Below, in pieces: positions 35,273 to 43,904 of a DNA stretch of 64,000 nucleotides (positions within the stretch are counted from its first letter, which is position 1; every line of letters starts with the position of its first letter). The notes under the pieces are model-generated. The model saw only the letters and a list, made by a program, of their open reading frames with translations. It was not told where the DNA came from and searched no databases. The position numbers and the translations under genes are program-made. This stretch comes from JBBAGC01 sp964491265 (GTDB lineage Bacteria; Spirochaetota; UBA4802; UBA5550), in NCBI GenBank assembly GCA_964491265.1, contig CAZBFP010000021.1, positions 1-64,000 on the forward strand. The letters run 5' to 3'.

Positions 35273-36199
35273 CTACTGTTTCCAGATTATCTTATCATAC
35301 TCCAGAGGTTCCTCAACAAGCCCCTTACTCATCATCCATGAGTATACCTGTAAAACGTCTCTTTCTGATGGGGGATTAATCTTATTATAGCGGGGTACTT
35401 TAAAAGATTCCTTCAACTCCTCAGGGAGACGGAGTCTTGATACCATTAAATCCCTGAATTTATCCGGGTTTGTATTAATAAGATTTATGCTTTTGTTATA
35501 AGCCTTTGTAAAAGATTCGGCAAAAGAGCGGTTTTTTTCAAGAAAATCCCCCCTGAAGCTTATTACTGTTGCAGTAACATCCAGGGATAAATCATCAGCA
35601 ATTATACGCGCACCCTCTTTTTCCGCCTTGCTTACAAGCGGCTCCGGGAGCATGGCAAGACTGACCTGGCCCGACATAAGCATCTGGTACCGGAGCGGTA
35701 TACCCTTAACCTCCAGTTTCCGGAGAGTACCAGTATCAACATTATTTAAAGCTGCAATTTCATCCAGAAAAAATTCTATAACCGACCCGCTCGATACTGC
35801 AATCTGCTCCCGACCGGCAGACTTAATCCCCTTTACTGATGATCCGGGTGCAGCAACAAGGGCAAACATTCTGCTGTTCCCTGTACGTGATGACTCGGTA
35901 AAAATTCTCACATCCTTCCCGCTTTTAAGTGTAAGAAGAGCTGTAACCATATCCCCGAATGATCCGTGAAGAGCGGATGAAAGAACTGCTGACTCCTTCT
36001 CAAGTGCGCTGTTGAACATTACAAGCTCAAGGCTTATCCCCTCTTCTTCAAAAAGGCCTTCAGCCTCAGCAACAATAAGGGGGAGGGAATCTATAGCAGG
36101 GAGTATCCCCACCTTTATTACATCCCCCTTTTTTGAACAGCTTAGAAGCATGACAAAAATCATAAAAATAAATATTATATATAATCTGCGGATTACCAT
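35273..36199 (-). CDS. ABC transporter substrate-binding lipoprotein (NMT1/SsuA-like)
   Basis: A 308-aa solute receptor. The start RRLYIIFIFMIFVMLLSCSKK is a lipoprotein signal (quoted part: FVMLLSC) with the anchoring cysteine. The mature part opens with VKVGILPAIDSLPLIVAEAEG and LFEEEGISLEL, typical of NMT1/THI5-like and SsuA-like binding proteins with two alpha/beta lobes. It heads the three-gene operon. Aliphatic sulfonates, pyrimidine or similar small solutes are possible ligands. Confidence 0.85.
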   Translation of the reverse strand: MVIRRLYIIFIFMIFVMLLSCSKKGDVIKVGILPAIDSLPLIVAEAEGLFEEEGISLELVMFNSALEKESAVLSSALHGSFGDMVTALLTLKSGKDVRIFTESSRTGNSRMFALVAAPGSSVKGIKSAGREQIAVSSGSVIEFFLDEIAALNNVDTGTLRKLEVKGIPLRYQMLMSGQVSLAMLPEPLVSKAEKEGARIIADDLSLDVTATVISFRGDFLEKNRSFAESFTKAYNKSINLINTNPDKFRDLMVSRLRLPEELKESFKVPRYNKINPPSERDVLQVYSWMMSKGLVEEPLEYDKIIWKQ

Positions 36200-36217
36200 T
36201 TTATTCCCTCAACATAG

Positions 36218-36237
36218 AGGGGCCCGTCCTGGCCCCT
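36218..36237 (-). terminator. Hairpin after the beta-barrel gene
   Basis: AGGGGCC and GGCCCCT form a 7-bp stem with a 6-base loop between the barrel gene and the ABC operon. It lacks a T-run on the minus strand; it may stop transcription partially. Confidence 0.45.
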
Positions 36238-36287
36238 TAAACTTTTACCGGATATAACATATTTACAAAACTGCCTAACCGTATCAG

Positions 36288-36947
36288 TTATATATAAAAC
36301 CGCACACCGGCCCTGAAAAATGCACCCGACATATCGATCTCCACATTCCCCTTATCAGGTTTAATACTCCTGTACCCAAGATCAAAAATAAAATCAACAG
36401 CTGAGGCATCAGATATTTTGTAAGCTGCTGAAGTCATTACCTGCCAGGCAAATCCGCTGTATAAATCTGTACCATCACCCTCATCAGATGAATAGTTAAG
36501 AATCATGAATGAATAGCCAAGTCCGATTGTCAAAAAGGGCTCAACATATATTAATTTCTTAAGCATAGGGAGCCGCACCTGGGCATTGGCAAAAAGAGGG
36601 AAAGTATAAAGATTTGTCTCAGCCTTCTCTGATGCGCTTACAGCCCCGCCCGGGTTAACCTCCCCCACAGTGCTGCTCCACTTAATCCAGAAAAAATCGG
36701 CTTCAAGGCCGAAAACAAAAAAAGGATCTATATTGTATATGTAGTTAAAGCTGAGATCAAGGCCGAACTTCCCCGGATCAGAGGCATAACCTGTTCCGAT
36801 TTTCCACATAAATTCATTATCCGATGGATTAACAAAAACATTCCTCTCCCTTTGAACCACTATTTTGTTATCCTCAGAAATTTGAGCAGAAAGGATTGAT
36901 GAAGCTGCTATTACCATAGCAGCTGTAAATATAATTATTTTCTTCAT
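36288..36947 (-). CDS. Outer-membrane beta-barrel protein
   Basis: The 219-aa protein begins with a cleavable signal peptide (KKIIIFTAAMVIAASSILSA, cut probably after SAQ). The rest alternates polar and hydrophobic residues in ~8-10 strands, with aromatic girdles (FVFGLEADFFWIKW, PLFANAQVRLP, VEPFLTIGLGYSF) and ends in a C-terminal aromatic strand RAGVRFYI. This is the pattern of small OmpA/OprF-like barrels. It is a single gene; function is unknown, perhaps a porin or structural protein. Confidence 0.8.
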   Translation of the reverse strand: MKKIIIFTAAMVIAASSILSAQISEDNKIVVQRERNVFVNPSDNEFMWKIGTGYASDPGKFGLDLSFNYIYNIDPFFVFGLEADFFWIKWSSTVGEVNPGGAVSASEKAETNLYTFPLFANAQVRLPMLKKLIYVEPFLTIGLGYSFMILNYSSDEGDGTDLYSGFAWQVMTSAAYKISDASAVDFIFDLGYRSIKPDKGNVEIDMSGAFFRAGVRFYI

Positions 36948-37080
36948 TATGCTTCTCCCGAAATTATTGATAAATAAGCTGTTTTAAATTTATTCCACTT
37001 TTTAAAAGCTGAGAACATTCCCCCCTGCTTTTCAATCATAGCACATAATCAGGAAAAAGGGTTAAAAAAAGGGTATTTCT

Positions 37081-37200
37081 GAACAGTAATTATTCCTAAA
37101 GATATTTTTTAGTGCAATAATGATGTTTTCCATATCCCCGCCGCCTTCGGCGGCGGGGATATTAGAGCATTTTATTTCAAATATAAGTTAAGGAATTAAC
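37081..37200. repeat. Element B copy 1 with 14-bp perfect hairpin
   Basis: ATATCCCCGCCGCC (37132-37145) and GGCGGCGGGGATAT (37149-37162) form a 14-bp stem. The surrounding ~120 bp, from GAACAGTAATTATTCC to AAGGAATTAAC, aligns along its length with 54181-54300. It lies between divergent genes, so it is not a terminator. The remaining 36948-37287 holds no gene. Confidence 0.7.
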
Positions 37201-37287
37201 ACTGATTTCTGAATAATGTTTGCTTTTAAATTATAAAATAAATATATTCTCAAACAGTGTAAATATAAAATTTACAATGGTGCAATT

Positions 37288-40170
37288 ATGACAGAGAACA
37301 AAGTATCATCAACTCTTTTTTTCAGGCGCATCTCCAATTATAGGGATATAGCACTGCTCATATCATCTATCATCTCTGCTCACATTTTTTTATTCTTACT
37401 GCTCCCGCTGCATCGCCCCATAATTACAATATCAATATGGCTTCTTGCTCTCATCCTTCTTTCCATTAAATCATATTCTATTTTTGCAAAAAGAAGAGGT
37501 GTAATAAAAAAATCATGGGCCCTGATGCTTATATACACTGCTTTCACAATATCGGGACTAATTATTAAAGTATACTGTTATAATACAATTACCGCATGCT
37601 CATTAGTAAAATTATTACCCTTCCTCTTTTTTTCCGCAAATATTTCAATAGCTGCTGTACTGCTCCATATGGGGGGAGAGGGGAAAACTCCATATGATGC
37701 AAGAAGGCAGTCATACCTTATAGGGATTATACTGATAACACTTATTATTCTTTCATATATTTTAAATATACATGGATACGCGGTTAATACAGACAGACTT
37801 CACATAGCCCGCTCGCTTATGTTCTCCTATTCAGGAATTTTTGTTATAACAATCGGCCTCTCTATTTACTGGATTAATATCTGGAGAAAAGAGCCGGCCC
37901 GCAAAATTATTTTCCTTTTAATACTTTCAGGAGTTACTCTTTCTTTTTTTGTAAGCCTGTTCTATTACACACCCAGACTCCTTGCAGGGTCAGCTCCTGA
38001 AGGGGGATTTCCAGATATACTTTTAACCGTATCAATCTGCATGTTGATCACTGCTGCATGGCTCGAAACATCTGATATTCCCGGTAAAAAGATAAAGCAA
38101 AGTGATGCATTTAATATTCTCTATGTTTCCAGGGTTGAACGTATAATCCCGGCTCTCTGCATACTTCTAATAACTTTTTCAATTTTTTACAAAAGGAACA
38201 CCCTGGAAAATGACGTAATATTAATCCTCACAATTCTCCTTATACCATTTGCTATTTTTCTCGGATTATTCGAATGGTCCAGCTACAGATCTGAATCGTG
38301 GTTTCTTTTTATGCTCTCCAACAGCCCCATGGGTGTACAGATCACCGATATCAAAATGGAGAAGAACCTCTTTCTTAACCGGAGCTTCTGCAGAATTTTC
38401 GGTACCGGGGAGATTACTCCCGACATAATACTTTCCGGGTCATCATCTGACAGTATAAAAAAAATAATGAAAGCCGTAAAAAACGGGGAAAGCCTGGAAG
38501 ATGAGGAGATGGAAATCATACGCCCTGACGGATCAATGTTCCATGCCAGAGTAAGGATTACACCTGCAAAATACTATTCCCGGCGTATTTTAATTTTCTG
38601 GCTCCAGGATATAACTGAAGAGAAAAAATATGAGGAGATGATCCTGAGAGAACGGGATACAGCTGAAACATCTAACAGGTACAGGGGAACCCTCCTGGAA
38701 AATATAAGCGCCAAGATGATGTCAGGCTATATTGTAGGTGAGATAGATAACCGGCAGGAAAATATTGATTTCATTATAACAGATATGAACAGGCAGGCCA
38801 TGAATATACTGGCTGGAGGGAATGACCTGACCGGCATGTCATTCAGTGGAATCTTCCCGTCACCCTCACCACATCTGATTAATCCTGTAGTTAGGGTCTG
38901 GGAAACCGGGATATCAGAGAGGATTGAAATTTACTCCAGAAGGCTGGATAAATATCTTCTCATTGTTCTGTTCACTACTGACCATAATGAAATAGCATGT
39001 TTAATTAATGACATAACCGGCAATAGAAAAATTGAAAAGGAACTGGCAGAGAAAGAGAGAGAGATCCGGAATCTTCTGTCAAACCTCCCTGGCATGGCTT
39101 ACCGGTGCCTCAATGATAAAAACTGGACAATGAATTTTGTAAGCCGGGGGAGCATTGAGCTTTCAGGGTACACCCCTGAGGAGATCACCAGTGGGAAAAT
39201 AAAGTGGGATGATGTTATTCACATTGATGACAGAGCTAATGTGTGGCTCAATGTTCAGCGGGCAATTGAACAGAAAGATTCATTTCATGTTGAATTCAGG
39301 ATTATCACAAAAAAAGGGGATCTAAAACATGTCTGGGAAAAGGGGAGCGGAATTTATGATGATTCCGGAGAACTCCTTTTTCTTGAGGGTTTTATACTTG
39401 ATGTAACAAAACAGGTCGAAGCCGAAGCAGCGCTGCGTCAAAGCGAAGAGAAGCTGAGACAGACAGAAAAACTGAATGCCATAGCACAAATGGCAGGGGG
39501 GATTGCCCACGATCTCAACAACAACCTCATGGCTATACAATCCCTTTCATCTCTAATTGAAATTAAATCCGCAGACAAGGGACTTAAAAAATATACTGAC
39601 AGCATAAATGACGTTATAGGTAAAGCATCAATTCTAATAGAGAAGATGGAAACTTTTGCAAAGAAGAAAGACCTCTCTTCAGAGATAATTTCAATCAATA
39701 AAATGCTTACTGATGTTATATCCCTGTTAAAACTGACTTTTCCTGATAACATCAATGTTCACTTCTCCTTTGATGCAGTCAAAGATAAGTGCAGAGGGGA
39801 CCACACACAGATTGACAATGCCCTTTTATATATATGTATGAATGCGAAAGAAGCTATGCACCAGGGAGGGACTCTTTCGATTATAACTGAAAATATCCAC
39901 CTCAATGAAGACTTTTTCCCGCAAGGGGAGAATGATTATAAACCGGGAGAGTACATCCGTATAAAGATTAGTGATACCGGTTACGGAATAGAGAAACAGG
40001 ATATGAACCGTTTATTCGAGCCTTTTTTCACAACCAAACCTGTAGGGAAAGGAACCGGGTTAAGCCTTTCTGCAGTATTCGGGACAATTCAGTCCCACAG
40101 AGGAATTATTACTGTAGAGAGTGAAGCAGGGAAAGGGACTTCATTTATAATTTTTCTGCCTATTGCATAG
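37288..40170 (+). CDS. Multi-PAS membrane histidine kinase
   Basis: A 960-aa sensor. The first ~240 residues contain seven to eight membrane helices, two more follow around 285-345, then a PAS domain (~345-450), a further region (~465-590) of PAS-like type, and a PAS/PAC pair (~600-720, with LPGMAYRCL and WDDVIHIDDRANVW). The kinase core has the H-box GGIAHDLNNNLMAI and HATPase motifs NAKEAM, DTGYGI and GTGLSLSAV. It lacks a receiver, so its regulator is elsewhere. The ATG is downstream of element B; no adjacent partner is seen. Confidence 0.88.
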   Translation: MTENKVSSTLFFRRISNYRDIALLISSIISAHIFLFLLLPLHRPIITISIWLLALILLSIKSYSIFAKRRGVIKKSWALMLIYTAFTISGLIIKVYCYNTITACSLVKLLPFLFFSANISIAAVLLHMGGEGKTPYDARRQSYLIGIILITLIILSYILNIHGYAVNTDRLHIARSLMFSYSGIFVITIGLSIYWINIWRKEPARKIIFLLILSGVTLSFFVSLFYYTPRLLAGSAPEGGFPDILLTVSICMLITAAWLETSDIPGKKIKQSDAFNILYVSRVERIIPALCILLITFSIFYKRNTLENDVILILTILLIPFAIFLGLFEWSSYRSESWFLFMLSNSPMGVQITDIKMEKNLFLNRSFCRIFGTGEITPDIILSGSSSDSIKKIMKAVKNGESLEDEEMEIIRPDGSMFHARVRITPAKYYSRRILIFWLQDITEEKKYEEMILRERDTAETSNRYRGTLLENISAKMMSGYIVGEIDNRQENIDFIITDMNRQAMNILAGGNDLTGMSFSGIFPSPSPHLINPVVRVWETGISERIEIYSRRLDKYLLIVLFTTDHNEIACLINDITGNRKIEKELAEKEREIRNLLSNLPGMAYRCLNDKNWTMNFVSRGSIELSGYTPEEITSGKIKWDDVIHIDDRANVWLNVQRAIEQKDSFHVEFRIITKKGDLKHVWEKGSGIYDDSGELLFLEGFILDVTKQVEAEAALRQSEEKLRQTEKLNAIAQMAGGIAHDLNNNLMAIQSLSSLIEIKSADKGLKKYTDSINDVIGKASILIEKMETFAKKKDLSSEIISINKMLTDVISLLKLTFPDNINVHFSFDAVKDKCRGDHTQIDNALLYICMNAKEAMHQGGTLSIITENIHLNEDFFPQGENDYKPGEYIRIKISDTGYGIEKQDMNRLFEPFFTTKPVGKGTGLSLSAVFGTIQSHRGIITVESEAGKGTSFIIFLPIA

Positions 40171-40190
40171 AATCATAAAATCATAGGAGA

Positions 40191-40691
40191 CTACTTTTTA
40201 CCCGTATATCTGAAGGTTGCAGCAATTGAATCTATATCCCTTGTAAAAGAGTAAAGATCTGCAGGGAGAGCTGTGCTGTATCTGAGAAGGTAGACATATT
40301 CTTCGCTGCGGTATATTACTTTATCATTTTTGTCATAGAAGAGCGGATTATCCCTGTAGGTATTGTAGTACCCCTCCCATAGGGGGAGCTTAAATATGCG
40401 TATTATAAAAATCTCAGCAAAATTATCAGGCACATTAAAGGGCTGCCAGTTTCTTGACCTTGCAGGCATTGCAAAATATAAAGAATCAACACTGTACCCT
40501 GGAGCTATAATATCCGCTTTCTCAAATACAACATAATTTCTCCAGCTTTCAGGGAATGTTACGGCAAAACTGTACCTGGCATTGTTATAATTCAGCTTAC
40601 CCGCTTCATCGGTTTTATCCCCCCCTGCACATGATAAAAGAAAAAGCAGGGGTACAGATGCTGTCAGCATAATTATATATTTCAATTTCAT
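40191..40691 (-). CDS. Lipoprotein of unknown function
   Basis: Starting at the ATG at 40691, the product begins with a short basic part, a hydrophobic run and the lipobox LLSC, so it is an ~166-aa lipoprotein. The mature part starts with an acidic linker (AGGDKTDEAG) and continues as a mixed alpha/beta domain with VTFPESWRNYVVFEK, reminiscent of PsbP/MOG1-like folds, but I cannot name a family. An upstream ATG would bury the signal. It converges with the multi-PAS kinase gene. Confidence 0.7.
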   Translation of the reverse strand: MKLKYIIMLTASVPLLFLLSCAGGDKTDEAGKLNYNNARYSFAVTFPESWRNYVVFEKADIIAPGYSVDSLYFAMPARSRNWQPFNVPDNFAEIFIIRIFKLPLWEGYYNTYRDNPLFYDKNDKVIYRSEEYVYLLRYSTALPADLYSFTRDIDSIAATFRYTGKK

Positions 40692-40745
40692 ATTCCCAGT
40701 AATAAATATATCTTCAATAGTTGCAATAAAAATATTTGCAGGTGA

Positions 40746-40832
40746 TGTCATTCCCGCGAAGGCGGGAATCTCATAACTCCTGATTTTAAGGGGTGATTCC
40801 GGAAGTGCGCTGTCACTTCGGCCGGAATGACA
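40746..40832. repeat. Element A copy 1
   Basis: An 87-bp intergenic unit with inverted ends TGTCATTCC...GGAATGACA and an internal CCCGCGAAGGCGGG palindrome. The phrase TCATAACTCCTGATTTT recurs in the copy at 60178. It resembles the widespread bacterial GTCATTCCCGCG-type repeats. Confidence 0.7.
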
Positions 40833-40874
40833 GGTTTTTCCAACAAAATTCTACTACTGCCTCATGTCCATAAA

Positions 40875-42692
40875 TCAGGCGGGAAAAATCCTCATCATAC
40901 ATTCTTTACATGCAAATTCGAGCCTGAACCTGTCCCTGCCGTTTGTCAGATAAACCGGCTCTCTCCATCTCTTCGCAGGGGACTGAAATTTTTCACATGC
41001 GCCAAGCTCATATTTAATACACATTTTTGTTATCATCACCTGACGGGAAGATTCCCCCCTTAAAATTTCAAAACCGCTTTCTATTTTTTCCACTCCGTGG
41101 AATTTGTAGAATTTCTTTGCCAGCCGGTTTGTCACATTCCATCTGTAATTTATCTCTTTAAAGGGATATTCCGCCCGGTTCCGGCTGATTCTGCCCGGCG
41201 GCGCAGCATGTCTTTTAATTCTTTCAGCAGAGAGCATTTCTACAGCTGATCGTCTTAATTCATTGATCACCCTGGCCTGGATAAAACAATTTCCGCCGCT
41301 TTTGATATTAATCCCTGAAGCCTCAAAGATAGTCCCCCCCATTTTACTCAGCTGTTTTATAATAGCAGCCTCCCCGTCTCCGGACCTGGCAATTTCTTTT
41401 GCAGATTCAATTTCAGCCTTTACCGAAATTCCGTCTTCATCCTTTAGAGTAAGCCCGAAGCCGGTTTCAGTTTCATAAAAATCTGTTTCAACCTTAATTT
41501 TTCTCTCTGTACGGCTTGTATCGAGAATCTTCTCAAATACCGCGTCATGATTGCGGAACAGAAGAGCCCCTTTAAAAATACCATTCATTGAAAGGGGGAA
41601 TATTTTTTTACCCTCAACCCTGTTGACCCTGATTCCGGTAATATTTTTTTTCGAGTCATAGAAAAAGAGACCGTCACCATTACTTATCTTCTCATCTGTT
41701 GAGAGTGTAAAAAAAGAATTCCCGGCTTCTTCAACAGTCCCCATTCTCTTCCCCGCCGACTTAGGTGAATCAAAAGCCCCCACAGGCCCGGTTCTCCCTT
41801 TTATAAAATAATCTGTATATCCCCGATTAAATGTCCTCTCCGGATCAGGCTTGAAGTCAAAATATACTTTTCCTGAAGATGCTTTCCCCAGGTCTTCTCT
41901 CCCCTCCAGGATGGAATCGAGTTTACTTCTGTAAAGGGCTACAATATTTTTAACATAATTTATATCTTTAAGACGCCCCTCAATTTTCAGAGAATCGGCA
42001 CCTCCATCTATAAGCTCTTTAATTGAATCATAAAGGCTCATATCTTTAATTGAAAGAAGATGCTTCCCCCGTGCAATCACCTGACCGGATGAGTCAGTAA
42101 GATCATAGACATTTCTGCAGGGCTGTGCACAATCCCCCCTGTTGCCGCTGCGCCCGCCAATTGAAGCGCTCATATAACACTGTCCGCTTAAGCTTACACA
42201 GAGCGCTCCATGAACAAAAAATTCCAGTTCACACTTAACAGCACCCCTGATTTTTTTTATTTCCGGCAGAGAGAGTTCCCTGGCCAGCACCACCCTCTTA
42301 ACCCCCACCCTGTCGAGAAATTTAATCCGCTCTATATCGAAATTATTCATCTGAGTGCTTGCGTGAATTGCCACAGGGGGGAGATCCATTTCCATAATCC
42401 CCATATCCTGAATTATTACTGCATCAATACCTGAATCATACAGCTCCCTGATTAGAGACTCTGCTTCCTCAAGCTCATCATCAAAGAGAATAGTATTTAC
42501 AGCAGCATAAACCCGTGCGTGATACCTGTGGGCATAATCAGCCAGTGCCGCAATATCTGCAGCACTGTTCCCCGCAGCTCCCCTGGCACCGAATTTTTCA
42601 GCCCCTATATATACAGCATCCGCGCCGTAATTTACAGCAGCAATACCTGTTTCCATATTTTTCGCAGGAGCCAGAAGCTCAATTTTTCTCAT
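40875..42692 (-). CDS. U32 family protein, RlhA/TrhP-type RNA hydroxylation
   Basis: The ~605-aa protein opens with MRKIELLAPAKNMETGIAA and YGADAVYIGAEKFGARG, the TIM-barrel start of U32 peptidase-like enzymes now known to hydroxylate rRNA or tRNA cytidine/uridine. The iron-sulfur cysteines lie in GQCYMSASIGGRSGNRGDC followed by AQPC. A C-terminal DUF3656-like part and a second cysteine cluster (CEKF, CKECMM) follow. Length agrees with RlhA. I start at 42692; the ATG 36 bases upstream adds a non-conserved leader. Whether the target is 23S rRNA or tRNA is open. Confidence 0.85.
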   Translation of the reverse strand: MRKIELLAPAKNMETGIAAVNYGADAVYIGAEKFGARGAAGNSAADIAALADYAHRYHARVYAAVNTILFDDELEEAESLIRELYDSGIDAVIIQDMGIMEMDLPPVAIHASTQMNNFDIERIKFLDRVGVKRVVLARELSLPEIKKIRGAVKCELEFFVHGALCVSLSGQCYMSASIGGRSGNRGDCAQPCRNVYDLTDSSGQVIARGKHLLSIKDMSLYDSIKELIDGGADSLKIEGRLKDINYVKNIVALYRSKLDSILEGREDLGKASSGKVYFDFKPDPERTFNRGYTDYFIKGRTGPVGAFDSPKSAGKRMGTVEEAGNSFFTLSTDEKISNGDGLFFYDSKKNITGIRVNRVEGKKIFPLSMNGIFKGALLFRNHDAVFEKILDTSRTERKIKVETDFYETETGFGLTLKDEDGISVKAEIESAKEIARSGDGEAAIIKQLSKMGGTIFEASGINIKSGGNCFIQARVINELRRSAVEMLSAERIKRHAAPPGRISRNRAEYPFKEINYRWNVTNRLAKKFYKFHGVEKIESGFEILRGESSRQVMITKMCIKYELGACEKFQSPAKRWREPVYLTNGRDRFRLEFACKECMMRIFPA

Positions 42693-42813
42693 ATCCTGAC
42701 CTTTATAAAAGGGAGAGTCCTGATACAACTGCTTCCCCTGTTATTAAAAATGCCTCCCCGGTTTTTAACCCGCGAAGGCATCTTAAATAATAAATTATCA
42801 TTAAACCAAAGAT

Positions 42814-43578
42814 CTATTCCCCTATAAAAACAGGGGGCCTCTTCTGCATAAATGCGGTTATCCCCTCAGCTGTATCCTTAGTAGCAAAAAGAGCAGCAAG
42901 AGATTCCCTTTCAATCTTCAGATATTCATCTGTAGAGAGACACTGCCTTGAAGCGAATATTTTAAGAATTGCCTTTACTGCAAGGGGCGGCCTTGCTGCA
43001 AGTTTTTCCGCCAATGCAAGGGCATCTGCCAATACATCACCTTCACTTAACATGTTAACAAGGCCCAGCTCAAGTGCTGAAGCAGCTTCAATCTCTTTTC
43101 CAAGGAGTATGTACTCAAGAGCCTTAGCATGCCCTATCAGTCTTGGGAGCCTCATAGTTCCCCCATATCCCGGCATAATCCCAAGATTGGTTTCAGTAAG
43201 TCCAATTCTTGCCCCGCTTTTCATAATTCTCATGTGACAGGTCATTGCCAGCTCACATCCCCCGCCAAAAGCGTGACCGTTCATTGCAGCAACAACAGGT
43301 TTAGAAAAACCTTCAATCCTGTTGTAAAGCTCCTGCCATTTCCTTAAAAACTCAACAGCCTCATCCCCGCCGAAACCTCCAGCCAGGTCAGCCCCTGAAC
43401 AGAAAATTTTCTCACCGGAACCGGTAATAATTACCACCCTGATTTCACTGTCATTTTCGCACTGATCCAGTGAAGAGATAAAACCGTCCCTCACCTCAAG
43501 GCTCAGCTGATTAGCCTTAGGCCTGTTGATTGTGATAATCCCTGCTGCACCTTTTTTTTCAAATAATACTGCGCTCAT
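42814..43578 (-). CDS. Enoyl-CoA hydratase/isomerase family protein
   Basis: A 254-aa crotonase-fold enzyme. The oxyanion-hole segments are SGADLAGGFGG (after IFC) and MNGHAFGGGCELAMTCHMRI; the catalytic glutamate region is LTETNLGIMPGYGGTMRLPR, and AKALEYILLGKEIEA completes the pattern. It would add water to or shift double bonds of acyl-CoA esters. It has no neighbouring acyl-CoA genes, so its pathway is unclear. Frame and length are normal. Confidence 0.9.
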   Translation of the reverse strand: MSAVLFEKKGAAGIITINRPKANQLSLEVRDGFISSLDQCENDSEIRVVIITGSGEKIFCSGADLAGGFGGDEAVEFLRKWQELYNRIEGFSKPVVAAMNGHAFGGGCELAMTCHMRIMKSGARIGLTETNLGIMPGYGGTMRLPRLIGHAKALEYILLGKEIEAASALELGLVNMLSEGDVLADALALAEKLAARPPLAVKAILKIFASRQCLSTDEYLKIERESLAALFATKDTAEGITAFMQKRPPVFIGE

Positions 43579-43657
43579 AAGTCCCCCTTATATTATAATT
43601 TTTTACATTCCTGATTTTTGAGATGAAAGCTATATTCTTCACCCCCTGTCCCCTGAA

Positions 43658-43878
43658 ATGGCTCGTGCCGTTAAGCTAAGCCCCCTGAATCTACCCCGGG
43701 AGTACTTCTTCGCCTTGCTTACTTCGACGAGCTCAGTACAAGCAGAGGGCGCCCCGGAGGGGGACTTGTACAACACTTTTAACAAATGAAAATTCCAATA
43801 TCAAAGCCTTTAAGCCCCCCTCCGGGGGGTTTGGGGGGCAGTAGCGAAACTGTGAAGCTCTTTGAACTTAATGCCATT
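43658..43878. mobile_element. Element C copy 2, inverted and longer
   Basis: The sequence from GAAGCTCTTTGAACTTAATG back to CCCCGGAGGGGG is the reverse complement of element C at 11232-11381, with strong identity over AGCTTCACAGTTTCG and TTTTCATTTGTTAAAAG. It has an extra ~60-bp segment (about 43693-43755). There is no gene in 43579-43904. Confidence 0.6.
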
Positions 43879-43904
43879 GTCCCCGAAAATCGGGCAAACC
43901 AGAC

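Noticed and set aside
37132..37162. 14-bp hairpin as a transcription terminator
   Set aside because: It lies between two divergent gene starts and has no T-run; it is part of dispersed element B.
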